In this document: one piece after another, positions 1 to 5,959 of the stretch
Position numbering within the stretch: position 1 is the first letter of the stretch
Layout: each line of letters opens with the position of its first letter
Made by a program: the position numbers and the translations under genes
Notes under the pieces: generated by a model
What the model was told of the DNA's origin: nothing
The model's input: the letters and a program-made list of their open reading frames with translations, nothing else
Database searches by the model: none
NCBI GenBank assembly: GCA_035630195.1
Contig: DASQLD010000265.1
Location: forward strand, 1-6,929
From: DASQDN01 sp035630195
Lineage (GTDB): Bacteria > Acidobacteriota > Terriglobia > Bryobacterales > Bryobacteraceae
DNA: 6,929 bases
Direction of reading: 5' to 3'

Positions 1-68
1 TTCTTAAATAGAAGTCACTCAGACCCATTAATGTCGGCGAGCTTCGACTGGTCTGTTGATGCTCCGTC

Positions 69-2240
69 TTATTTGAAACCGTCCAGCAGCATGAGGTCGC
101 TGCCTCGCTGATCGATTTGGGAAAAGAGGATCTGCTTGCCATCCGGAGACACGCTTAGACCGAGACTGACCGGCTTGGTAATCAAGCTGATCAGGAAATC
201 CTTGCCGCTGTCTGGCAGCAGGTAGCGCAGCGCCGTCGTTCCGTCGGGTTCCGGGTGCAGATAGTACAAGCGATCGGTCTGCACCACGAATCCATCTGCG
301 ATGACGGCGTCGAGGACTTCCGACTCGGCGCTCCCATCCACCGCGCTCCTCCACAGCTTGCTTTTGAAATTCTCCTTGGTATAGTACAGGACCCGACCGT
401 TCGGCGCCTCGAATGCAAGATCGCCTCCTGTTCGCGTAACCTGCACAGCCGCGCCGCCATCGGCCGGCGCCTTCCAGATCTCGTCTTTGCCAGTTCGCGC
501 CGAACGGAAATAAATCCACTTGCCGTCGGCCGACCAACTTGGGAGGTTGTCACCGGCGGGATCGTCGGTCAAGCGGCGCGCCGGTCCGCCATTGGCATCG
601 ATTACGTAAATATTGAAATTGCCGTCGGCTGTTGAATTAAACGCGATTCGCTTTCCGTCCGGAGACCACTGCGGCGAACCGGTTTCCGGACCGTTCATTG
701 CGGTCAACTGCACACAATGCCTGCCGTCGTTCCCGCACACCCAGATTTCCCAGTTGCCCGAGCGCGTTGACATAAACGCGATTCGCCCATCGGCAGGCGA
801 ATAGTGCGGGCTTGCATCATTGGCCGTGGACGCGATCAGACTTGCAGGCGCCTGGACGGTGCCGGGACGTGATGACAGTTGCTGCCGCCATATGTTGGCA
901 TCGACAAAGGTACGGGCGTAGGCTAGCGTGCCTCGTTGTGAAACAGCAGGATGGCCCACCTCCGTACCTGGGGCCGCCAGCCGGCGAGGCGTCGAACTAC
1001 CATCCAGTGCGATTCGCCAGAGAGCTGTATCACCACCCTGATTCGACTGGAATACGATCTCGCGCCCGTTCGGAGTCCACGTTGGCATGGCGCAGTGGCC
1101 CACGTTCGATGTCAGTCTCCGCGGTTCGCCGGCCTGCAAGTCGGGAGAGAGCGGCACCGTGTACACCTCACCCGTCAACGGCGCCCGCATCCGACAGAAC
1201 GCAATGTTCCGGCCATCCGGCGATACGGATGGATTTCGGGCGTTTATCTTTCCGTCTGCCGACAAGTTCGCTATCGAACGCCGATCGCCGGTGTCCAGGG
1301 AGAGAAGGAATAAACCGTGACCAAAGTCTGGGTCGTCGGCGCTCACGACGAGATGCTTGCCGTCGGGTAGCCAGTCGATCCACCGTTCCGGTGTTATCCC
1401 TTTGAGGAACTCGGGGGGCCGACTAGAGCAGCTGAACTCCCCTACTTTCCGTTCGATGCCGCCGAGGCTAGGCACGACAAACACGGATATTCGCGGCTGA
1501 CCCAGCCCTCGAATGAAGGCGATTTGCCGCCCGTCGCGAGACCACGCCGGCCCATACTCACCGCCCTCTCCGGAGGTGATCCGGAGAGGATCGCCCGGTC
1601 CAATCAGCTTAATGTAAATGTGCGGTTCGCCACTGCCCTGAGCCCACTGAAACGCAACCTGATTGCCGTCAGGGGAGAAGCTGGGCATCGACTCCACGCC
1701 CGAATAGCTCGTCAGCGGAATCGGCTTCAGCGGGATCTCCGGTTTTGCCGTGTGCCTGAGGGCCAGCCAGATGAGAGAGGACACCAGCAGCAGCGTTGAA
1801 AACAGTCCCACAGCGAGCCATGGCGGCCGGTCGCGGGAGAATGAGACTGCTCTGCCAACTATCGCAATGTTGGCGTGAGGTGGAGACTGGTTCGTGTCAG
1901 ACACAACCTCGACCGGCGCGATGAAGCGGTATCCGGTGCGGGCGTGGGTCTCGATGAACCGCGGCGTATCGGCAGAGTCGCTGAGGGCTTGCCGGAGCCT
2001 GGTCACGGCGGCGTTCAATCCCTGCTCGAAATCGACGAAGGTATCTGCTGGCCAGAGCATTCGGCACAGCTCTTCCCGCGTGACCAACTCACCCGGTCGT
2101 TCGAGTAGCGCGGCCAGAACTTTCAGAGGTTGCTGCTGGATCCGTATGCGACTTCCGTGCTTCCGCAGCAGCCCCGCCTGAAGGTCGGCCTCAAAGGCCC
2201 CGAAACGCCGGATCTTCCGGGCGGTGGATGACGATTTCAT
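69..2240 (-). CDS. Membrane-anchored winged-helix regulator with C-terminal PD40/TolB-type beta-propeller
   Basis: This is a 723-residue one-component regulator of the ToxR/CadC layout. Residues about 12-110 form an OmpR/PhoB-type winged helix (trans_reg_C): the recognition-helix region carries NAAVTRLRQALSD, and the wing ends in the typical RTGYRFIAPV. No receiver domain precedes it, so control by phosphorylation is unlikely. After a short linker comes one hydrophobic segment (about 139-162), preceded by Arg residues, which suggests an N-in topology. The rest (about 170-720) holds around nine or ten PD40 blades, for example FSPDGNQVAF (188-197), VSPDGRNIAF (339-348), WSPDGKRIAF (525-534) and VSPDGKQILF (697-706), predicted to fold into one or two propellers outside the membrane. 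The start is supported by a GAGG at 2248-2251, seven bases before the ATG, and by an extended -10 promoter; the stop is TAA. It is divergent from the TPR gene at 2423. The ligand and target genes are unknown. The domain calls are firm; periplasmic sensing is inference. Confidence 0.95.
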   Translation of the reverse strand: MKSSSTARKIRRFGAFEADLQAGLLRKHGSRIRIQQQPLKVLAALLERPGELVTREELCRMLWPADTFVDFEQGLNAAVTRLRQALSDSADTPRFIETHARTGYRFIAPVEVVSDTNQSPPHANIAIVGRAVSFSRDRPPWLAVGLFSTLLLVSSLIWLALRHTAKPEIPLKPIPLTSYSGVESMPSFSPDGNQVAFQWAQGSGEPHIYIKLIGPGDPLRITSGEGGEYGPAWSRDGRQIAFIRGLGQPRISVFVVPSLGGIERKVGEFSCSSRPPEFLKGITPERWIDWLPDGKHLVVSADDPDFGHGLFLLSLDTGDRRSIANLSADGKINARNPSVSPDGRNIAFCRMRAPLTGEVYTVPLSPDLQAGEPRRLTSNVGHCAMPTWTPNGREIVFQSNQGGDTALWRIALDGSSTPRRLAAPGTEVGHPAVSQRGTLAYARTFVDANIWRQQLSSRPGTVQAPASLIASTANDASPHYSPADGRIAFMSTRSGNWEIWVCGNDGRHCVQLTAMNGPETGSPQWSPDGKRIAFNSTADGNFNIYVIDANGGPARRLTDDPAGDNLPSWSADGKWIYFRSARTGKDEIWKAPADGGAAVQVTRTGGDLAFEAPNGRVLYYTKENFKSKLWRSAVDGSAESEVLDAVIADGFVVQTDRLYYLHPEPDGTTALRYLLPDSGKDFLISLITKPVSLGLSVSPDGKQILFSQIDQRGSDLMLLDGFK

Positions 2241-2263
2241 ATCCGCGCCTCAATGTCAGGCGG

Positions 2264-2272
2264 ATTATAGCA
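2264..2272 (-). promoter_or_regulatory. Extended -10 promoter for the winged-helix/propeller gene
   Basis: On the minus strand this reads TGCTATAAT, a perfect TATAAT with the TG of an extended -10 element. It lies about 24 bases upstream of the ATG at 2240, which puts the likely transcription start near 2256-2257 and gives a leader of about 16 bases that includes the GAGG ribosome site. No good -35 hexamer sits 16-18 bases upstream, consistent with extended -10 promoters, which depend less on a -35. The assignment is from motif match and position only. Confidence 0.55.
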
Positions 2273-2280
2273 TTCGACTC

Positions 2281-2298
2281 CTGCTGATCCTGCAGCAG
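2281..2298. repeat. Inverted repeat, possible operator in the divergent promoter region
   Basis: The sequence is CTGCTG, a six-base spacer, then CAGCAG: a perfect 6-bp dyad. Relative to the predicted start near 2256 it covers about -25 to -42, where a -35 element would normally sit, so a bound protein could either block or help polymerase. It lies between two divergently transcribed genes (starts at 2240 and 2423) and could affect both. It could also be chance, because 6-bp dyads of simple composition are not rare. Confidence 0.25.
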
Positions 2299-2422
2299 CG
2301 CCGCGTCATAAGCATGTGCAGGCCTTTTTAATCGAGTTGCTTACGCCGTCTTGAACGTTTCATGCAGACGTACTGTCGCAAGCATGGCTCGGCGGCCTTG
2401 ATCGCTTTACATTGAGCCCGCG

Positions 2423-3412
2423 ATGACACGGCAACGCATCCTCACAATACCGATAATCATGGCACTCCTTACACCTTTGAGAGCGGACAAAACTGAACTC
2501 AACTGGACCGCACTACAACGGCAGGTCGCGGAACTGCTGAAGCACGGATCCATCGCGGAAGCTGAGAAGGTTCTGGAAGCGGGTATTGAGGCTGCTCGCC
2601 AGCCAAATGAGACGAGTGAGGGCCTTGCCAAGGTCCTCAACGACCTCGGGACTCTATACCACGATTCCGGACGCCTCGTCGATGCGGACCGTGCATATAG
2701 TGAGTCGCTTTCGATCTGGCGACGTGGCGCCGGCAAAAACCCGAAGGTGGGAACGACGCTCCAGAATCTCGCGGGCCTGCGTCTGGCACAAGGAAGGGCA
2801 TCGGACGCGGAGAAGCTGTACATTGAGGCCCGAGAGCTTTTCGTTTCCGCATATGGCGTGGATAGTCCGGAAGTCACCAATGCTCTCGTTGGCCTCGCAG
2901 AGGTTTACTGCGAAATGGGAAGGTACGAGAATGCAAGGCAACTCGGCGAGCATGTACTCTCCATTCTGGTGGCAACGCGGGACAATCCGCAGCTGGGTGC
3001 CGCGTTTTTTGTCCTGGCAAAAACCGCTTGGAAACAGAACCGGGACGAAGAGGCGGAGCGACTCCTCCGGCGGGCGATCGAAACATTGCGAGTGCTGCTG
3101 GGCCCGCAGCATTTAACGGTTGTTTCTGGACTTGTCAGCCTTGCCGTCCTGACGTCCGGCAAGAACCCGCAAGAAGCCGATCAATTGTTCTGTGAAGCTT
3201 TGCAATCGGTCGAGACACAACTCGGCCCCAATCATGCTCTCACTGGATCCATTCTGGTGCTCTACGCCCGCCACCTCGAACAACACGGACGCAAAGGCGA
3301 AGGGAAGCGCCTGAAGAGGCGAGGCGAAGAGATTCTGGCCAGACACTCACGTGAAAATGGATTAGGCCATACGCTCGACATCCAGGCCTTTCAGCGGCGG
3401 AATGCGCGATAG
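2423..3412 (+). CDS. Exported tetratricopeptide-repeat (TPR) protein
   Basis: This is a 329-residue protein built almost wholly of TPR units of the roughly 42-residue kinesin-light-chain type (TPR_10/TPR_12). The N-terminus looks like a Sec signal peptide: basic TRQR, a hydrophobic core (ILTIPIIMALLT) and likely cleavage after PLRA at about residue 21. About seven helical-hairpin units follow, near residues 28-60, 68-105, 110-147, 150-185, 192-225, 232-265 and 272-306; examples are LNDLGTLYHDSGRLVDADRA and LVGLAEVYCEMGRYENARQL. There is no CHAT, kinase or other catalytic domain, so the role is probably as a protein-binding scaffold outside the cytoplasm. A basic tail (KRLKRRGEE) and a short NGLGHTLDIQAF segment end the protein. 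The ATG at 2423 has only a weak GAG upstream, but starting at the next Met (residue 13) would destroy the signal peptide. It is divergent from the winged-helix/propeller gene and convergent with the gene ending at 3740. Partner and pathway are unknown. Confidence 0.9.
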   Translation: MTRQRILTIPIIMALLTPLRADKTELNWTALQRQVAELLKHGSIAEAEKVLEAGIEAARQPNETSEGLAKVLNDLGTLYHDSGRLVDADRAYSESLSIWRRGAGKNPKVGTTLQNLAGLRLAQGRASDAEKLYIEARELFVSAYGVDSPEVTNALVGLAEVYCEMGRYENARQLGEHVLSILVATRDNPQLGAAFFVLAKTAWKQNRDEEAERLLRRAIETLRVLLGPQHLTVVSGLVSLAVLTSGKNPQEADQLFCEALQSVETQLGPNHALTGSILVLYARHLEQHGRKGEGKRLKRRGEEILARHSRENGLGHTLDIQAFQRRNAR

Positions 3413-3739
3413 CGACTGACACCGCGCGGACGCATAACGCCAACCCGCATTTGTGGCGACACAGGAATGTGGAGTCTGAATACCGGGAACTGCACTGCTT
3501 TTCTCAGCGACGGAATGCACCGACAATACACTTGGACGTATAGTCGCCGTTGCGCTGATTGAACTTGGCGCCGGCCGGCGGATCTGCAAAGGAGAGCAAC
3601 GGGCGTTACGCGTCAACTTAACGTGAGAGGACGGTAGTAATGTGGCTGAACCTCAGTCGGTACCCTTGATGGGGATCGGTGAGCCACGAGCTTACCTATT
3701 GTGCACTGTAGGCGTTTGTGTTTCTCATTCGCGAATTTG
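3413..3739. other. Intergenic gap between convergent genes, no recognised gene
   Basis: These 327 bases separate the 3' ends of the TPR gene (plus) and the TolB/TPR gene (minus). I see no tRNA-like structure, no convincing GC-rich hairpin with a T-run on either strand, and no ORF with a recognisable protein. Two small items are a 12-bp palindrome at 3569-3580 and a 9-codon ORF at 3640-3669 with a good ribosome site. A weak 6-bp stem (GTGGCT at 3642-3647 with AGCCAC at 3682-3687) has a 34-base loop and no T-run, so I do not call it a terminator. Confidence 0.6.
3569..3580. repeat. Perfect 12-bp GC palindrome
   Basis: CGCCGGCCGGCG reads the same on both strands. With no spacer it cannot form a good hairpin loop without losing its central pairs, and no T-run follows, so it is a poor terminator candidate. 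It could be a protein-binding site or simple GC-rich chance. The sequence is seen directly; any function is unknown. Confidence 0.3.
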
Positions 3740-5536
3740 CTATTCGGGCAAGCCGACCTTCCGGCGTAGAGCGTTCAGGCGAGCATCCCCGCGAAGCAGC
3801 GCAAATTCCGGAGAGATGAGAACGTCCCTTCCCATCCGAATCGGGCCCAACGGAACCATGCGGTCAAGAGCTTCGAGCGTGCGATCCTTGTCACCCAAAG
3901 CGGCGAAGATGATCGCTTTCGAAAGAGGCCGCGGCACAATGGCCGCGACTCGCTCTGCGTCCATGCGACGGCCGGCCTTCGCATACGCGACGCCGAGTCC
4001 TTGCGCACCTGCATGCAAGAGATGGCCACTCCAGCGCGCCTCCAGAATCCGAATCCCCTCGTCGGTTTTTCCCTCGCGTAACAGAGCCTGGGCCAAACAT
4101 TGACTCTTCTGCTGTTCGTTTACCGCCGCCTTTTGGCAATGGGCGTCTGCCTCATCAAACCGGCCCACAGACCTGAGCGCCACGCGCAGAAAGGAGTGCA
4201 CTGCGGGTGAAAGCGGATCGAGTTCCTCCGCGATGCGCAATTGACGAAGCGCCTCCTCGATCCGGCCGAGCGGCAAGAGAAAGAAAGTGGCGAAATCGTA
4301 GTGCCACAGCGGGTCGCCAGGGGCGAGATCGATCGCGCGCCGGAAGCTGCGCTCCGCCTGTTCCCATTTCGCTTCGCGTGCGTGCATCATCCCCAGCGCG
4401 TCGTGCGCTTCAACTAACAGAGGGTCCAACTGGATCGCCTTCTCCGCGGCGGTCCACCCCTTAGATATCTCACTTTCGCGGTCGACCGGATCATCGAAAC
4501 CAGATAGGGCCGCGTGCGCTGTGGCGAGACCTGCATATGCGGGAGCAAATGAGGGATCTTTGGCGATCGCCTGTTCGAACGGAGCCAAGCTCCGTTCTGT
4601 CCCGGTCATGGCAGGTAGTATTCCAAAGGCACGCGCGCGAAGGTAGCAATCGTAAGCCTCGACGCTGGTCTCATAGCGCCGCCGCCCGTGCCCCAGTTTC
4701 AGCCGCAAGCTATTGACGATACCTCGCGAAATCTCATCCTGGATGGCAAAGATGTCTGTGAACACCCGGTCATACTTGTCCGACCATACCGGAAAGTCAT
4801 CGCGCACGCGAACCAATTGGACATTGATGCGCAACTGCTGCCCCGCGCGCAGAACCGAACCTTCCAGGAGGTACTCGGCGCCAAGCTGCTTTCCGGCCTC
4901 GCTCACGTTCCGCGGCTTGCCCTTGAAGAAGAAGGATGAGGTCTGAGACCGCACGGTGAGTCCCTCGATAATCGACAGGTTGCGGACGATCTCACCGGTA
5001 AGTCCGTCGGCAAAGTAGTCGTTGGATTCGTCTTGGCTCAAGTTGGTCAGGGGCAGAACCGCGATCGGAATGGGTTTGCTTTGCTGATGAAACCGCCACC
5101 AGCCCATGGCGGCCAAAGCCACCACGAAACAGGCAACCGCGACCAGCACCCAAAGTCGCCGGGACGGGACGGACAGGTCGCGGACCGGTGCCACTTCATT
5201 CGTCCGAAATACCGGTAGGTAGCCACCCTTGGGTAGTTCGATGGTCAGGGGATCACCTTTCCCTTCGTCCGTGTAATACTGGCTGAGCCGCGCGCGCAGG
5301 CGGGTCGCTTCGGTGCGCACGATCGGATCGTGTTTGGGGTTGTAATCCGGCTTGCGCCCGAAGACCTCAATCGCAATGACGGACTCCTTTATTTCGTGGG
5401 CCCGGCCCTGCAGGTGTCGTTCGACCACGAACCGTAGAAACCGGGACAGCCGCTCGTTGCGCACAAAGATAGCGCCTTTAAGTACCCGTTCCAGTTCCTC
5501 ACGGGCGGCCTCCGCCTTGGTTTGCATGGGTGACAT
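3740..5536 (-). CDS. Membrane-anchored TolB/FlgO-like and TPR protein with a probable divergent winged-helix N-terminus
   Basis: This is a 598-residue protein in four parts. Residues about 5-112 are a conserved N-terminal domain frequent in acidobacterial TPR proteins (SRFLRFVVERHLQG, DPIVRTEATRLRARLSQYY, IELPKGGYLPVF); its end resembles the recognition helix and wing of OmpR-type winged helices. Residues about 128-148 (WVLVAVACFVVALAAMGWW) are a single membrane helix, preceded by RR. Residues about 156-282 match the TolB/FlgO-like domain often found with adenylate cyclases (IAVLPLTNLSQDESNDYFAD, LGAEYLLEGSVLRAGQQLRI, VWSDKYDRVFTDIFAIQDEI), but no cyclase domain is present. Residues about 295-505 hold some five to six TPRs (AEKAIQLDP, WEQAERSFRRAIDLAPGDP, IEEALRQLRIAEELDP). 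The TolB/TPR part is expected outside the membrane if the N-terminus is cytoplasmic. The ATG at 5536 has a GAGG 14 bases upstream, longer than usual; the alternative Met4 is further still and no in-frame upstream start is better placed. The stop is TAG. The likely role is a membrane-bound regulator; its signal and targets are unknown. Confidence 0.92.
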   Translation of the reverse strand: MSPMQTKAEAAREELERVLKGAIFVRNERLSRFLRFVVERHLQGRAHEIKESVIAIEVFGRKPDYNPKHDPIVRTEATRLRARLSQYYTDEGKGDPLTIELPKGGYLPVFRTNEVAPVRDLSVPSRRLWVLVAVACFVVALAAMGWWRFHQQSKPIPIAVLPLTNLSQDESNDYFADGLTGEIVRNLSIIEGLTVRSQTSSFFFKGKPRNVSEAGKQLGAEYLLEGSVLRAGQQLRINVQLVRVRDDFPVWSDKYDRVFTDIFAIQDEISRGIVNSLRLKLGHGRRRYETSVEAYDCYLRARAFGILPAMTGTERSLAPFEQAIAKDPSFAPAYAGLATAHAALSGFDDPVDRESEISKGWTAAEKAIQLDPLLVEAHDALGMMHAREAKWEQAERSFRRAIDLAPGDPLWHYDFATFFLLPLGRIEEALRQLRIAEELDPLSPAVHSFLRVALRSVGRFDEADAHCQKAAVNEQQKSQCLAQALLREGKTDEGIRILEARWSGHLLHAGAQGLGVAYAKAGRRMDAERVAAIVPRPLSKAIIFAALGDKDRTLEALDRMVPLGPIRMGRDVLISPEFALLRGDARLNALRRKVGLPE

Positions 5537-5945
5537 CCGGCTTGAGAATACCTCTTCTTTTCAATATCCTGCAAGGGCATAACACCCTGGTCATACCTAT
5601 TCAATCTTGCATTTTCCGCGTCTGGGCAGCATTGTATCCAGTTGGGAATACTCCATGCTGGTGCTGTCCGCGGTCCCTGGCTTTTGCCGAGCCGGCATTC
5701 GGAACCTGGCAGATAAATGCCGTCAGATCCATTAACCGCCGGACACATTCGGCTCAAGATCGACGAGTCCAATCGAGCTGCGATACGGAGCGGGGGGCGC
5801 CTCAGGATTTGGGACGTCGGGAATCCAATCCTGCCGGCGGCTCGCCAGCCTAAACCGTGGAGATCCTGCAGCATATGCGCCGGCGGTGAAGTGGAAGAGA
5901 ACTCTCCGGACCGGCCCCACGACTGAACTGGCGCGCTGGCACACT
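5537..5945. other. Divergent intergenic region, no supported gene
   Basis: About 410 bases lie between the starts of the TolB/TPR gene (minus) and the NHL gene (plus). Reading frames that cross it give proteins of no recognisable family and overlap the better-supported genes. Observed items are a weak minus-strand promoter candidate (5576-5604), an imperfect dyad GTATC...GAATAC (5634-5651), and an imperfect direct repeat, GCCGGCATTCGG at 5691-5702 and GCCGGACACATTCGG at 5738-5752. I cannot place a convincing promoter for the NHL gene. Confidence 0.6.
5576..5604 (-). promoter_or_regulatory. Weak sigma70-like promoter candidate for the TolB/TPR gene
   Basis: On the minus strand, TTGAAT (5599-5604) is followed after exactly 17 bases by TATGCC (5576-5581). 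They match the -35 and -10 consensus at four and three of six positions. The spacing and the position about 40 bases before the ATG are right, but the -10 is poor, so this is tentative. Confidence 0.2.
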
Positions 5946-5950
5946 GGAGG
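5946..5950 (+). promoter_or_regulatory. Ribosome binding site of the NHL gene
   Basis: GGAGG sits nine bases before the ATG at 5960. This fixes the start of a partial gene and agrees with the signal peptide that begins at that ATG. Confidence 0.75.
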
Positions 5951-5959
5951 ACGTTTATT

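Noticed and set aside
1..68. GAGC/GCTC pairing downstream of the propeller gene
   Set aside because: The stem is too short, the loop is long and no T-run follows, so it does not support a terminator.
812..1405. 197-codon plus-strand ORF inside the propeller gene
   Set aside because: It is antisense to a clear PD40 coding region, and its Arg/Pro/Ser-rich translation is typical of a shadow frame in GC-rich DNA.
3642..3687. GTGGCT/AGCCAC stem as a terminator between convergent genes
   Set aside because: The stem is 6 bp with a 34-base loop, and no T-run follows on either strand.
3642..4103. 153-codon plus-strand ORF starting at GTG
   Set aside because: All but about 33 codons are antisense to the C-terminal TPR region of the 3740-5536 gene, and the translation has no family resemblance.
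5530..5853. 107-codon plus-strand ORF
   Set aside because: No recognisable motif, no clear ribosome site, and it covers the promoter region of the TolB/TPR gene.
5938..5952. TGGCAC-containing stretch resembling a sigma54 -24 element
   Set aside because: No GC-containing -12 element (TTGC) follows at the required spacing, and it overlaps the ribosome binding site.
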